From assembly GCF_005280585.1 (NCBI RefSeq), contig NZ_SZVO01000005.1, forward strand, positions 186,001-250,000: a stretch of 64,000 bases of DNA, in the 5' to 3' direction. This document shows, piece by piece, positions 33,138 through 43,334 of the stretch. The translations under genes were made by a program, and so were the position numbers. Each line of letters starts with the position of its first letter. Position 1 is the first letter of the stretch. A model generated the notes under the pieces. That model worked only from the letters and a program-made list of their open reading frames with translations, was not told the origin of the DNA and searched no databases. The stretch is from Dyadobacter frigoris (GTDB lineage: Bacteria; Bacteroidota; Bacteroidia; Cytophagales; Spirosomataceae).

Positions 33138-36100
33138 TTAATATCCTAAAACCGGAGCAAGCCATTTTTCAATTTCTTCCAACGGCATATTTTTTCTTCT
33201 CGCATAATCTTCAACCTGGTCCTTAAATATTTTCCCAACCGGGAAATAACGACTTTCAGGATGCGAAAAATACCATCCGCTAACGCTGCTTGCCGGATAC
33301 ATGGCGTAACTTTCCGTCAACGTGATACCCAGTTTTTCAGCTTCAAGTAAATCAAACAGCATACGTTTTTCGGTATGATCAGGACTTGCAGGATATCCCG
33401 GCGCCGGACGAATACCGGTATATGCTTCCTTGATCAGCTCTTCATTTGTAAAATCTTCTTCCGGAGAATGTCCCCAGATTTCCTTCCGCACGCGTTCATG
33501 CATTAGCTCAGTAAGGGCTTCTACTAACCGGTCGGCCAAAGCCTTTACCATGATGCTGTTATAATCATCATGATCAGCTTCGAATTTCTCAATTAAAGCT
33601 TCAATCCCGATACCGGCCGTAACAGTAAAACCTCCCATGTAATCCAGATGACCACTTTCAAGCGGTGCTACAAAATCAGACAAACAATAATTTGCCAGAC
33701 CTTTTGCTTTTTCAGTTTGCTGACGCAAATGATGTAACACTTTCATGGTATCATTTACCAATTCGCCACCATTCACCTGCTCAACAGTATGCTGACTTAT
33801 TTTGTACTCAATATGCTCATGAGAACCGTGACGTTCACAGGATGTTTGTTTTACCTCTTCCTCATAATGATGCAAAACAATATCATCCCCAATAGAATTC
33901 GCCGGCCAGAAACCAATGACCGCGCGTGCTTTCAGACTTTTATCACGAATAATTTGTCCCAGAAGTACCGCTGCATCTTCAAATAAACGTGTTGCTTCTT
34001 CGCCAACTACCTTATCTTCAAATATTTTCGGATATTTCCCATGCAGCTGCCAGGTCTGAAAGAATGGCGTCCAGTCGATATACTTAGCTATTTCAGCAAG
34101 GTCATAATCGTCATAAACCCGGGTTCCTAAAAACTGAGGTTTTATCGCTTTGAAATCCGTCCAGTCAATTTTCGCCTTATTTTCACGTGATTTTTCAATG
34201 GAATGATGCGCCTTCTCTCCGCTTCTTTTGGCATGATCATCACGAAGTTTGGCATATTCGACTTTGATATCGGTCAAAACCTGCGCTTGGCTCAAATCAC
34301 TTTGAATCAATTTCCCGGCAACCGGAACAGATCTTGAAGCATCAAGAACGTGAATGACAGCTCCGGAATAATTAGGGTCAATTTTTACAGCCGTATGAAT
34401 ACGTGAAGTTGTAGCCCCACCGATCAAAAGCGGCATCGTAAAATGACGACGTTCCATTTCCTTGGCAACGCCCACCATTTCATCAAGCGAAGGCGTGATC
34501 AATCCGGAAAGACCGATGATATCTACATTATGCTCAATAGCAGCAGCCAGGATTTTATCCGTCGGCACCATTACGCCAAGATCGATGATTTCATAATTAT
34601 TACAGCCAAGCACAACGCCCACGATATTTTTACCAATATCATGCACATCACCTTTTACCGTAGCCAGCAAGATCTTCCCTGCAAAGGACGATCCTTCCTG
34701 CTTTTCCGCTTCAATGTAAGGTTGTAAAAATGCCACCGCTTTTTTCATCACACGTGCCGATTTCACAACCTGGGGAAGAAACATTTTTCCTTCACCAAAC
34801 AAATCACCGACAATACTCATCCCGTCCATCAACGGACCTTCGATAATTTCCAAAGGACGTGTAAACATCGGCAGGCATTCTTCAACATCCAGCTCAATGT
34901 AATCCGCATTACCTTTTACCAACGCATGGCTAATCCGCTCTCTCACCGGCAATTCTCTCCAGCTAAGATCCGGGCCCGTCGCTACTTTCCCTTTGTCTTT
35001 TACCGTTTCAGCGAATGTCACAAGCTTTTCAGTTGCTTCGTCGTTGCGGTTTAAAAGTACATCTTCAACCAGTTCCAGAATGTCTTTTGGAATTTCGTCA
35101 TAAATACCAAGCTGTCCGGCATTTACAATGCCCATATCCATACCCGCTCTGATCGCATGGTACAAAAACGCAGTATGAATCGCTTCACGGACCAGTTCGT
35201 TTCCGCGGAAACTGAATGATACGTTTGACACACCGCCGGACACTTTTGCAAAAGGAAGATTCGCTTTAATCCATTTTACGGATTCAATAAAATCTACTGC
35301 ATAGTTATTATGCTCTTCCATCCCGGTTGCAACGGTCAGGATGTTGGGATCGAAAATGATGTCCTGAGGCGGAAAACCTACTTCATCTACCAGAATACGG
35401 TAAGCTCTTGAACAAATTTCTTTTCTTCTTTCCAGATTATCCGCTTGCCCGGTTTCGTCAAAAGCCATCACGACAGCCGCAGCTCCGTAACGCAAAACAG
35501 CCCGTGCCGATTCTTTAAATTTCTCTTCGCCTTCTTTTAATGATATGGAATTAACAATTGCTTTCCCCTGCGTACATTTCAAACCAGCCTCAATCACTTC
35601 CCATTTAGAGGAATCGATCATCAGCGGTACGCGTGAAATATCCGGTTCAGCAGCGATCAGGTTCACGAAAGTTTTCATTGCTTCCGCGCCATCGATCATC
35701 CCCTCATCCATGTTGATATCAATAACCTGCGCACCGTTTTCAACCTGGTCACGGGCGATGGCCAAAGCTTCGTCAAATTTCCCGGTACGGATAAGTCTTG
35801 CAAACATTTTTGAACCTGACACATTGCAGCGTTCCCCAATATTGACAAAATTGGTAAGTTTGGTAATATCCATCGGTTCCAGACCTGAAAGTTTTAAAAT
35901 CTTTTCAGACTGTGGGATTTCCCTTGGTTTATATTTTCCTGCCAGATCCGCAATCACACGAATATGTCCCGGCGTAGTTCCGCAGCATCCTCCGATAATA
36001 TTGATCAGGCTGTCCCTCAAAAACCCGTCAATAACCTCACCCATTTGTTCGGGCGATTCATCGTATTCACCCATTTCATTAGGCAAACCGGCATTTGGGT

Positions 36101-36962
36101 GAGCGGAAGTATAAAACGGTGAATTTTTTGCAAGAATCTGTACGTAAGGGCGCATTAAATCCGCACCTAATGCACAGTTTAAACCAACTGATAAAAGTGG
36201 TAAATGCGAAATTGAAGTCAAAAACGCTTCCGTAGTTTGTCCCGAAAGTGTACGGCCAGAGGCATCCGTAATCGTTCCGGAAACCATGATCGGTAAAAAT
36301 CCGTCAGCACCGGTTTTCCAGCTTGGCAATACTTCTACCAATCCGTTTTTGGCATCCGTGAAAAATTTATCAATCGCAAAAAGTGCAGCTTTTGCATTCA
36401 GTGTATCAAAAACGGTTTCAACCAGAAGAAGGTCACAACCTCCATCTGTTAAACCTTTAATTTGTTCGTAATAAGCCGTTACCAGCTGATCAAAAGTGAT
36501 TGCACGATAACCCGGATTATTTACATCAGGAGATAAGGAAGCAGTCCTGTTAGTCGGGCCCATAGAACCTGCAACGAAACGTGGTTTATCCGGTTCGCGT
36601 TCTGTGAAATCATCCGCAACTTCACGTGCAATTCTGGCTGATTCAAAATTTAATTCGTAAACCAGTTCCTCCATACCATAATCTGCCATGGCAATGGTAG
36701 TTCCTGAAAATGTATTTGTTTCAGCGATGTCTGCTCCGGCTTCAAAATAAGCCGCATGAATTTCCTTGATCACATCAGGGCGCGTCAATGAAAGCAAATC
36801 ATTATTACCTTTCACATCATGTGCCCAATCCTTGAATCTTTCTCCGCTGTAATCGTAATCTTCTAATTTATAGCGCTGAATCATCGTACCCATAGCACCA
36901 TCAAGCACAAGAATACGTTCTTTCAATATTTCACGAATGTCAAACTTCTGAGTTGTTATCAT
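33138..36962 (-). CDS. metH: Cobalamin-dependent methionine synthase
   Basis: A 1274-residue four-module enzyme that transfers the methyl group of methyltetrahydrofolate via cobalamin to homocysteine. Homocysteine module: zinc ligands Cys263 (GLNCALG) and Cys326-Cys327 ([11 protein letters not shown]). Pterin module (about 360-630). Cobalamin module with DxHxxG motif Asp772-His774-Gly777 (GDVHDIGKN), His774 being the cobalt ligand. SAM-reactivation module at the C-terminus (ETRxx-equivalent in [15 protein letters not shown], then SAVSG-like [14 protein letters not shown]). Full length and intact. It is divergent from an Lrp-type regulator; promoter identified on the minus strand at 37052-37082. 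No cobalamin riboswitch recognised in the about 80-base leader. Confidence 0.98.
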   Translation of the reverse strand: MITTQKFDIREILKERILVLDGAMGTMIQRYKLEDYDYSGERFKDWAHDVKGNNDLLSLTRPDVIKEIHAAYFEAGADIAETNTFSGTTIAMADYGMEELVYELNFESARIAREVADDFTEREPDKPRFVAGSMGPTNRTASLSPDVNNPGYRAITFDQLVTAYYEQIKGLTDGGCDLLLVETVFDTLNAKAALFAIDKFFTDAKNGLVEVLPSWKTGADGFLPIMVSGTITDASGRTLSGQTTEAFLTSISHLPLLSVGLNCALGADLMRPYVQILAKNSPFYTSAHPNAGLPNEMGEYDESPEQMGEVIDGFLRDSLINIIGGCCGTTPGHIRVIADLAGKYKPREIPQSEKILKLSGLEPMDITKLTNFVNIGERCNVSGSKMFARLIRTGKFDEALAIARDQVENGAQVIDINMDEGMIDGAEAMKTFVNLIAAEPDISRVPLMIDSSKWEVIEAGLKCTQGKAIVNSISLKEGEEKFKESARAVLRYGAAAVVMAFDETGQADNLERRKEICSRAYRILVDEVGFPPQDIIFDPNILTVATGMEEHNNYAVDFIESVKWIKANLPFAKVSGGVSNVSFSFRGNELVREAIHTAFLYHAIRAGMDMGIVNAGQLGIYDEIPKDILELVEDVLLNRNDEATEKLVTFAETVKDKGKVATGPDLSWRELPVRERISHALVKGNADYIELDVEECLPMFTRPLEIIEGPLMDGMSIVGDLFGEGKMFLPQVVKSARVMKKAVAFLQPYIEAEKQEGSSFAGKILLATVKGDVHDIGKNIVGVVLGCNNYEIIDLGVMVPTDKILAAAIEHNVDIIGLSGLITPSLDEMVGVAKEMERRHFTMPLLIGGATTSRIHTAVKIDPNYSGAVIHVLDASRSVPVAGKLIQSDLSQAQVLTDIKVEYAKLRDDHAKRSGEKAHHSIEKSRENKAKIDWTDFKAIKPQFLGTRVYDDYDLAEIAKYIDWTPFFQTWQLHGKYPKIFEDKVVGEEATRLFEDAAVLLGQIIRDKSLKARAVIGFWPANSIGDDIVLHHYEEEVKQTSCERHGSHEHIEYKISQHTVEQVNGGELVNDTMKVLHHLRQQTEKAKGLANYCLSDFVAPLESGHLDYMGGFTVTAGIGIEALIEKFEADHDDYNSIMVKALADRLVEALTELMHERVRKEIWGHSPEEDFTNEELIKEAYTGIRPAPGYPASPDHTEKRMLFDLLEAEKLGITLTESYAMYPASSVSGWYFSHPESRYFPVGKIFKDQVEDYARRKNMPLEEIEKWLAPVLGY

Positions 36963-37051
36963 TATATCTTTATCGTAGTCCGAAAAAATAATCCCGCCAT
37001 TTTTTTAATCTGTAAACTTCATAGGATGCTGGTCGCAGGAAATCCAGAATA

Positions 37052-37082
37052 CAAATTTACGCCGATAGATGTTTTATTCAAA
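37052..37082 (-). promoter_or_regulatory. Promoter of metH
   Basis: On the minus strand TTTG (37082-37079), 19 bases, then TAAATTTG (37059-37052): an exact match to the Bacteroidota consensus. It gives a leader of roughly 80 bases to the metH ATG. Confidence 0.72.
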
Positions 37083-37114
37083 AAATTGAAAAAAAATAGA
37101 CGGTTAGTCTGCTT

Positions 37115-37148
37115 TTTGAGCATGAGGTAAATTATTTATCTACATTTG
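37115..37148 (+). promoter_or_regulatory. Promoter of the Lrp-family regulator gene
   Basis: TTTG (37115-37118) and TACATTTG (37141-37148) are 22 bases apart; the -7 is an exact TAnnTTTG match. The leader is about 28 bases. Its -33 lies only 33 bases from that of the metH promoter, so one DNA-bound regulator could affect both. Confidence 0.58.
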
Positions 37149-37182
37149 AAGTAAAAAAAGGAATTGTAAAGATAATCTATCT

Positions 37183-37662
37183 ATGTATAATCTGGACGAT
37201 ACGGATTGCAAAATACTCCACTATCTGCAACAGGATGCTACGTTGAAAACGCGTGAATTGTCAGAAAAATTAAATCTTTCGTATACACCTGTATATGAGC
37301 GGATACGGCGATTGGAAAAAGAAGGCATCATTAAAAAATATGTTGCGCTGGTTGACCGCGAAAAAGTGGGCAAAAAGCTAATGGTATTTTGTAATATCGC
37401 TTTAAAAGAACATTCGCTGACAATGGGCGAAAAATTTGTTAAAGCAGTTTTGGCGATGCCGGAAGTAATGGAATGTTTTAATATTTCAGGGGATTATGAT
37501 TTTTTGCTGAAAATCGTGGTGAATGATATGTCTCAGTACCAGCATTTTTTAATGCAAAAACTGGGATCCCTGGAAAATATCGGAAGTTCGCACAGTTTAT
37601 TTGTGATGGGAGAAATAAAAAATACTTCTGAAATTGAAATGCTTGACTCCAAAACGAAATAA
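37183..37662 (+). CDS. Lrp/AsnC-family transcription regulator
   Basis: A 159-residue regulator. The N-terminal winged helix-turn-helix (LDDTDCKILHYLQQDATLKTR, then LNLSYTPVYERIRRLEKEGII) is followed by the RAM/AsnC ligand-binding domain (about 70-150, FNISGDYDFLLKIVVNDM). Members sense amino acids and form octamers. It is divergent from metH with a shared 220-base region carrying both promoters, so methionine-linked control of metH and of itself is a reasonable inference. The bestrophin gene follows after 20 bases. Confidence 0.95.
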   Translation: MYNLDDTDCKILHYLQQDATLKTRELSEKLNLSYTPVYERIRRLEKEGIIKKYVALVDREKVGKKLMVFCNIALKEHSLTMGEKFVKAVLAMPEVMECFNISGDYDFLLKIVVNDMSQYQHFLMQKLGSLENIGSSHSLFVMGEIKNTSEIEMLDSKTK

Positions 37663-37682
37663 CCAAAAGCTCCTGCATTAAT

Positions 37683-38600
37683 ATGGTCATCAGAAAAAGA
37701 CTGCACTGGTTCCGGATGCTTTTTATATGGGAAGGCTCCATATTACCTCAAATTCTTCCCCGTTTAATTGCACTTTTTCTCCTTTCTACGGCAGTAGTCA
37801 TTTTTCACGGAGAGCTCTTTCGTTTCAAAATCCCTTTAACTCCTGCTCCATTTACGTTAATAGGACTTGCGCTTGCTATCTTTTTAGGATTTTGCAATAC
37901 GGCCAGTTATGACCGTTACTGGGAAGCACGCAAATTATGGGGCGGATTATTGATCGATGCGCGATCATTGGTAAGACAAGTCCAGACATTAGGTGACGCA
38001 GAAAAAGATCATAAAGACATTCGCGAATTTGCAAATCTGATCGTCGCTTTCTCTTATGCTCTAAAACATCAGCTACGGCAAACGGATCCGACTGCTGATC
38101 TTGCACGTTTGCTAAAACCGGAATTTGCCAAATCACTTGAAAATATAAAATTCAAGCCCAATATTATTCTTCAGGAACTTGGCCAGTGGATTTATCGAAA
38201 CAAAAAAGAAAATAAAATGGATAGCATCGTTCAGGTAGCCATTGATAGCAACCTGAACCGCTTATCGGATATTCTGGGAGGTTGCGAACGGATTTCGAAT
38301 ACGCCAATTCCCTACGCTTACAGCGTCGTTTTGCATCGCACCATTTATACTTATTGCTTTCTTTTGCCTTTCGGACTTGTTGATAGTATTGGCTGGATGA
38401 CGCCATGCATCGTATCCTTTATTGGCTACACATTTATTGCTTTGGATGCGATTGTAACAGAAATCGAAGAGCCTTTTGGTGTTGAGAAAAACGACCTTGC
38501 GCTGAATGCCATATGCCGGACGATTGAAGATTCTCTCACAGAAATGATGGGTGATAAAATAGATTTAAAACCTGCCAGTAATCCTTTTATAATTGATTAG
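37683..38600 (+). CDS. Bestrophin-family anion channel
   Basis: A 305-residue membrane protein of the bestrophin/UPF0187 family. Early family residues: IRKRLHWFRMLFIWEGSILP, then TPAPFTLIGLALAIFLGFCNTASYDRYWEARKLWG, which contains the conserved N-x3-DRYWEAR signature; the C-terminal EIEEPFGVEKNDLALNAIC is also typical. Bacterial bestrophins form pentameric channels for chloride or cations in the inner membrane. Cotranscription with the Lrp gene is likely from the 20-base gap. Confidence 0.92.
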   Translation: MVIRKRLHWFRMLFIWEGSILPQILPRLIALFLLSTAVVIFHGELFRFKIPLTPAPFTLIGLALAIFLGFCNTASYDRYWEARKLWGGLLIDARSLVRQVQTLGDAEKDHKDIREFANLIVAFSYALKHQLRQTDPTADLARLLKPEFAKSLENIKFKPNIILQELGQWIYRNKKENKMDSIVQVAIDSNLNRLSDILGGCERISNTPIPYAYSVVLHRTIYTYCFLLPFGLVDSIGWMTPCIVSFIGYTFIALDAIVTEIEEPFGVEKNDLALNAICRTIEDSLTEMMGDKIDLKPASNPFIID

Positions 38601-38608
38601 AAAAAATA

Positions 38609-38639
38609 AATACGGAACCAGAAGATCCGGTCCCGTATT
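38609..38639. terminator. Terminator between bestrophin and lipoprotein genes
   Basis: AATACGG-A-ACC (38609-38619) pairs with GGT-C-CCGTATT (38629-38639), with one internal mismatch. Usable for both convergent genes. Confidence 0.75.
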
Positions 38640-38663
38640 CCAACTCACCCCTAACAAAATTCT

Positions 38664-39290
38664 TTAATGCTTTTTCGGACCTCCCTTTGTTGGCTTGTCC
38701 AACTCTTTATTGAAAGTTCCGTCTGCGTTGAATAGTAATACTTTAACTTTGCTGTCAAGTACTATCCCCACAAAATATTCTCCTGCTGCATTGGTACCTG
38801 CTTTTTTGATTACAGCACCTGCATATGTTGTCGTAATATAAGATGTAATCGTTGCGGGAAGATTTGCAACCGCTACTTCTGTCAGTTTTGCTTTATGTTC
38901 AAAATGTTGTAACTCTTCTTTGAAAGTACCATCTGCATTGAAAATTAATCCTTTTGGTGTAGTTCCGTCCGCTAAAAGTATGGTTACAACAATCTTGCCA
39001 CTCTGATCGGTCGCCGCAAATTTGATTGTCGATGACGGATACGTCGTTGAAATATAAGTTGTAATTGCAGAGGCAAGATCAGCTACTGCGACCTCGGTCA
39101 ACTTGCCTTTACATACATGCGTCGTTACAGAATCAGACTCAATTGAAAAACGTGCAGCCGTTGTGGCAACCGTTTCCAGACTAACATCAGTGCTGGCATC
39201 AGTCGTTGGACTCATACCCGAATTATCCTTGCTACAGGAAGCGATAAATATACCTAATGACGCGACAAGCATTACAACTACCCTTCTCAT
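38664..39290 (-). CDS. Lipoprotein with two PepSY-like repeats
   Basis: A 208-residue lipoprotein: signal sequence with lipobox (GIFIASC, Cys19) and a Thr/Ser-rich linker, then two tandem copies of a PepSY-like domain, each starting KLTEVAVA(D/N)L and ending LIFNADGTFKEEL or LLFNADGTFNKEL. The copies are clearly homologous and spaced about 70 residues. PepSY-like domains are thought to inhibit or hold peptidases or act as periplasmic binding modules; the target is unknown. Ends in a lysine/glycine-rich tail (KGGPKKH). Confidence 0.85.
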   Translation of the reverse strand: MRRVVVMLVASLGIFIASCSKDNSGMSPTTDASTDVSLETVATTAARFSIESDSVTTHVCKGKLTEVAVADLASAITTYISTTYPSSTIKFAATDQSGKIVVTILLADGTTPKGLIFNADGTFKEELQHFEHKAKLTEVAVANLPATITSYITTTYAGAVIKKAGTNAAGEYFVGIVLDSKVKVLLFNADGTFNKELDKPTKGGPKKH

Positions 39291-39674
39291 AAATCAATTT
39301 GTTTAATCGTGCGACAAATAAAACACATGCTGGTTTAAGGGTCATTACGCCTTGTTAAAGCGGGTTGTTGCAAAGTGCCGGGTTTTATTTTAATTTTTTT
39401 CATGTTTACATCATCGGTACAGACTTTATTTTATAGTCAGGTAATTTTAAAAAATAGTGAGTGTTTAAAAAGGCAGGTTTGTAAAAATCATTTTCATTTG
39501 ACTATCAATATCGTAACCCGTATAAAATGCGTTTATCAAAGATTAGCTTTTATCGTAAAAAGATTAACTTAGCTGTAGATATTTCTTAAAAGGAAAAACT
39601 TTTGCAACAGACTGGCTGTCTTAGGCGTATCTGCTAATACAAATTCATATCCTGACAAATTTGACACCCTAACT
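39291..39674. other. AT-rich divergent intergenic region (384 bases)
   Basis: Between the divergent PepSY-like lipoprotein and the ECF sigma factor. No plausible ORF on either strand. TAACTTTG at 39670-39677 fits the -7 consensus but no -33 TTTG precedes it, and it overlaps the TTG start of the sigma gene. Confidence 0.5.
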
Positions 39675-40289
39675 TTGCTATTTGGTAAAAAATCTTCCTT
39701 CGATGAAAACGACTTCGGAACGGTCGTTTCAGCATGTGTAGCTGGTAACAATCAGGCTCAGAGGTATTTGTATAAGCATTTTTTCAGCTATTCAAAAAGT
39801 ATCTGTTTGCGCTATACATCGACGCCTGAAGAGGCGGAGGAGGTGCTAAACGAAGGTTTCCTTAAAGTTTTCAACAATATGGAAAAGTATGATTCCGCGC
39901 ATCCCTTCAAGGCGTGGCTTCGTACCATCATGGTGAACACCGCAATCAGTTATTACCGAAAGCATAAAAAACATCATGAAGATATGGTGTCTCTTGAAGA
40001 TGCGCCATATCCCCGGTTTGATGATGACATCGTGGGCCAGATAACGGCAAATGAAATTTTAGAACTTATACAGGAAATAAAACCAATTTATAAAAACGTC
40101 TTTCTTCTATATGTCGTGGAAGGATATAACCATCGCGAAATAGCTGATTTACTGCAAATTAATGAAGCTACGGTACGCTCGCATTACGTAAGGGCAAGAG
40201 CACGGTTACAACACTTGATCAAACAATATTATCCTCATCTCTTTCCCAGTGATTGGGGCATAAAGTCGTTCAAAAGCAATGAAAACTGA
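39675..40289 (+). CDS. ECF-type RNA polymerase sigma factor
   Basis: A 204-residue sigma-70-family factor of the extracytoplasmic-function group. Region 2 is seen in STPEEAEEVLNEGFLKVFNNM and HPFKAWLRTIMVNTAISYYR; region 4 in VFLLYVVEGYNHREIADLLQINEATVRSHYVRARARL. No ATG is available in the N-terminal part; the TTG at 39675 is the only good start. Its last codons overlap the next gene by 11 bases, suggesting that the following membrane protein is its anti-sigma or co-regulator. Confidence 0.9.
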   Translation: MLFGKKSSFDENDFGTVVSACVAGNNQAQRYLYKHFFSYSKSICLRYTSTPEEAEEVLNEGFLKVFNNMEKYDSAHPFKAWLRTIMVNTAISYYRKHKKHHEDMVSLEDAPYPRFDDDIVGQITANEILELIQEIKPIYKNVFLLYVVEGYNHREIADLLQINEATVRSHYVRARARLQHLIKQYYPHLFPSDWGIKSFKSNEN

Positions 40290-41973
40290 TAAATTTGAAA
40301 AAACTATACGCCGGAAACTAGAGAGCATTACGCCCGAATTTCATGAAAATGACTGGACGAAAATGCAGAACTTTATGCAAGCCAACACACCTCCAACGTT
40401 TTGGCAGCAATACAGTTCTTGGTTTGGCTATGCGGCGGCAGCGGCAGTGACTTCTGTCATGGTCTTTTTGTATGTGAACCAACTTTCGCAAAATAATACT
40501 TTGCTGAGTGACGTAAAAACTTTGCAAAATCAGATTGAAACGATAAAAAACACACCAACTGTTATTCAAAAAACAGATACGGTTTATGTTGTTCAACAAC
40601 AGGAAGTTGAAAAACCTTCTTATGATCATCAAGCACCAAATCCGGACGAACAACGGCTAATTCCCCAACAATACAGCAATCAGAAGTCTCTGGCCAATAT
40701 TGAGGAAAATCGAATAAACAAAGAGGAAAACAACACAAATCCTGATGCAAGAAGGCCTGATGCGAAACTTGTGGAAGAAGAAAATGCAAAGCCTTCTGTT
40801 AATAATAAAAACGAGGTTTTGGCGGGTAACAATCAACCTGACAATTATAAGAGTTCAGGCAAGGCTGATGTTAAATCTCCTTCATCTGAAAAATATTCAG
40901 ATCCTATAACCGGGAAAAACTTCGATACTGATAAATCAAATTCCTCTATTGCTTTGAATAGTAAAACAGGAAATGTAAGCGGCGATAATTATTCAGTTTC
41001 CAAAGGAATAAGCAATACCGGTTCTGGCAATACCGGCAGGAATTCAGGTTCAAATGGCAGTGGAAATTCCGGAAACGGAAATTCTATGGCAAATAATCAG
41101 CCAGGAAACCAGGAATATAGTACCGTAGCTTCGGGAAAAACGCTTGATGAAAAATTTGATCAGCTGGAAATTCAAACTCCTGCTGGTCAGCCTAATTATT
41201 CAGCTATTTCCCGTAAAATGAATTATGGCCTTGTACATCGTATTTCGCCAAAACAAGTAAAAAATGTATTATTGGCGACTAATCAGCCTAAAAGTCAGGA
41301 AGAATCCAAAAGTGTTGAATCAACTAAAAAAGCTGAAACCACTATCCCGCAATTTAATTTGAAAGTACCTTACCGCTTCGGTATCGCACAACAATGGGAA
41401 GGGAAAAATCAAGTAAGAACAGTGCTGGGAGAAGTGCTCATTTCCAAGAATTTCTCTATTTCAACAGGATTCAGCTGGGTTAAAATAAAACCTGAGGATT
41501 TTTATTCTGAAAAGAATTATAATGATAAAAACCGTACTGATTTCAGAAAGGATCACTTCCTGCCTATGGCTTTGAAAATTATGAATTTGAATATTAAGTC
41601 ATCACTCACACAAATTCCGCTTAATGTCGCATTCAGACAAAATCTGCCTCATAACTTTGCATATTTTGTAGGAGCAGGAACAAATTTCACAATCAGTTCA
41701 AAAAGAGACATTACATACGAATGCTTTTATAATTTCGGTCCTCGGCCTGGTCCTGACCAGCCTCAGATCGTACTGCAGGCCTCTGAAAAAATCGACCTCA
41801 AACTTATAAATTCTGTAAACTTTTCGGCAGGAATAGAAAAAAGTTTCCATCCGATTGTGGTACAGGCTGAAGGCTACCTTTACAGTTACTTCAATCCGAT
41901 TTCATACCAAGGTTCTAAAACCGGTCCGGGTTTCAAAATTAAGCTGTTATATCAGATAGGGAAAAAAATGTAA
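40279..41973 (+). CDS. Membrane protein coupled to the ECF sigma factor (putative anti-sigma)
   Basis: A 564-residue protein. The cytoplasmic N-terminus (about 1-45, FEKTIRRKLESITPEFHENDWTKM) is short and basic/acidic as in anti-sigma factors; one membrane helix follows (about 46-68, WFGYAAAAAVTSVMVFLYV); next a coiled coil (LSDVKTLQNQIETI), a long Asn/Ser/Gly-rich low-complexity stretch (about 130-285), and a C-terminal beta region (about 365-564, FSISTGFSWVKI to KIKLLYQIGKKM) like an outer-membrane barrel or its periplasmic mimic. The function as anti-sigma is inferred from overlap and topology only. Confidence 0.65.
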   Translation: MKTDKFEKTIRRKLESITPEFHENDWTKMQNFMQANTPPTFWQQYSSWFGYAAAAAVTSVMVFLYVNQLSQNNTLLSDVKTLQNQIETIKNTPTVIQKTDTVYVVQQQEVEKPSYDHQAPNPDEQRLIPQQYSNQKSLANIEENRINKEENNTNPDARRPDAKLVEEENAKPSVNNKNEVLAGNNQPDNYKSSGKADVKSPSSEKYSDPITGKNFDTDKSNSSIALNSKTGNVSGDNYSVSKGISNTGSGNTGRNSGSNGSGNSGNGNSMANNQPGNQEYSTVASGKTLDEKFDQLEIQTPAGQPNYSAISRKMNYGLVHRISPKQVKNVLLATNQPKSQEESKSVESTKKAETTIPQFNLKVPYRFGIAQQWEGKNQVRTVLGEVLISKNFSISTGFSWVKIKPEDFYSEKNYNDKNRTDFRKDHFLPMALKIMNLNIKSSLTQIPLNVAFRQNLPHNFAYFVGAGTNFTISSKRDITYECFYNFGPRPGPDQPQIVLQASEKIDLKLINSVNFSAGIEKSFHPIVVQAEGYLYSYFNPISYQGSKTGPGFKIKLLYQIGKKM

Positions 41974-42032
41974 AAGATGTTCGTGAAAAGCCCTATTTTT
42001 GGTTTTTATTATACCTTTATTACAGTTCGCTT

Positions 42033-42917
42033 TTGAAATTCGCTGCAATAGATATTGGATCCAATGGTGCCCGTATGCAAATATCGTCGGTTTTGCATGA
42101 CGAAGGAATCACTCGTTTGAAAAAAGTTGAGTACGTTCGTTTTCCGCTTCGCCTTGGACATGATGTGTTTACAGAAGGAAGAATATCGCCTTTAAGTGAG
42201 GATCGTATGATTAAACTGATGCTTTCGTATCAGCTTTTGATGGAACTTCATGAAGTAGAAGATTATATGGCCTGCGCAACTTCTGCGATGCGGGAAGCTG
42301 AAAATGGTTACGAAGTACGTGCCCATATCGAGCAAAGAACCGGAATTCACATACAAATTATCGACGGACAGCGTGAAGCAGAACTCGTTAATAACGTTGT
42401 TGTAAAATCGCTTGACAACGGACAATATCTACACATTGACGTAGGCGGCGGCAGTACTGAACTTAACCTTTATCAGGACCGTCAGAAAATAATTGCCAAG
42501 TCATTCAAATTAGGATCTGTGCGTTTGCTTGAAGGGAAAGAATCCAAAACCGCTTTCCAGAAAATGCAGGAATGGATTCTGAAAAATGTGGATCATACAC
42601 GGCCAATTGAAGCGGTGGGCACGGGTGGAAACATTAATAAATTATTCGACTTATCATCCAAATTAAGCGAAAGTTCGACAAGTCTGGATGAAATTTTGCG
42701 TATGCGTGATTACATCGCGCAGTTTACACTTGCCGAACGTATCAATAAACTTCAGTTAAATCCTGACCGGGCAGATGTGATTGTTCCGGCCGGAGATATC
42801 TATACTTCTGCTATGAAGTGGGCTGGCGCCACGGTAATTCACGTACCGGATGTGGGCCTGAAAGATGGTATGTTACAGTTACTTTACGACAGAGCCTGCA
42901 GAAAAAAAAGGGTCTGA
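42033..42917 (+). CDS. Ppx/GppA-type exopolyphosphatase/pppGpp phosphatase
   Basis: A 294-residue protein of the actin-like ASKHA fold. MKFAAIDIGSNGARMQIS at the N-terminus is the phosphate-1 motif (start codon TTG, family-typical position), and IDVGGGSTELNLY the phosphate-2 motif; AVGTGGNINKL follows. It would hydrolyse polyphosphate or pppGpp. The short, two-domain form is common in Bacteroidota. The TGA stop lies inside the terminator hairpin. Confidence 0.88.
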   Translation: MKFAAIDIGSNGARMQISSVLHDEGITRLKKVEYVRFPLRLGHDVFTEGRISPLSEDRMIKLMLSYQLLMELHEVEDYMACATSAMREAENGYEVRAHIEQRTGIHIQIIDGQREAELVNNVVVKSLDNGQYLHIDVGGGSTELNLYQDRQKIIAKSFKLGSVRLLEGKESKTAFQKMQEWILKNVDHTRPIEAVGTGGNINKLFDLSSKLSESSTSLDEILRMRDYIAQFTLAERINKLQLNPDRADVIVPAGDIYTSAMKWAGATVIHVPDVGLKDGMLQLLYDRACRKKRV

Positions 42918-42929
42918 ACAGACCCTTTT
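42906..42929 (+). terminator. Terminator overlapping the Ppx/GppA stop codon
   Basis: AAAAGGGTCTG (42906-42916) pairs perfectly with CAGACCCTTTT (42919-42929) around a two-base loop. The stop TGA (42915-42917) is in the 5' arm end and loop. Confidence 0.88.
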
Positions 42930-43334
42930 CTAATCGCTTAATCTGATATATTTTTTATGTCTGTCAACTTATGCTATTCATCAAAATTCGTAGGTTCACG
43001 GAGTAAACTAACTGATAGAATTTATATACTTAGTTTAATTTCTATCAATTAGTTTACTTTAAATACCTGCGGATACTTACAACGAAATAAAAGCAGTTTT
43101 TGCCAAACAACATCTTATTATACTGGTTAGTTACTCCATTACCTGATGGCCAATGGATCCATTAGACTTGCTTTCGGCCAGAACTGATCATAAAGATTTT
43201 GGCCCTATGTTACAGGACGGCATTTTTTAAGCTCTTTTTACTATATTTGATATTTTTCAAATTCATTTGAAGCAATTCATCTTCAAAACAGCCAGCTCTT
43301 CAGGAGCTTATCATCGTTTTGTGAAACAAATGTC
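42930..43334. other. Intergenic region with a long imperfect hairpin
   Basis: No plausible ORF. The region holds an inverted repeat (see 43002-43058) and a TATATTTG (43242-43249), which could be the -7 of the SNF2 gene, about 85 bases before its ATG, though without a clear -33. Confidence 0.5.
43002..43058. repeat. 19-base inverted repeat
   Basis: AGTAAACTAACTGATAGAA at 43002-43020 and TTCTATCAATTAGTTTACT at 43040-43058 are inverted copies with one mismatch and a 19-base spacer. Could be a stem-loop in RNA, a protein site or the remnant of a small mobile element; no transposase is near. Confidence 0.85.

Noticed and set aside
36963..37051. Cobalamin or SAM riboswitch before metH
   Set aside because: The leader is short and no characteristic conserved boxes or multi-stem structure were seen.
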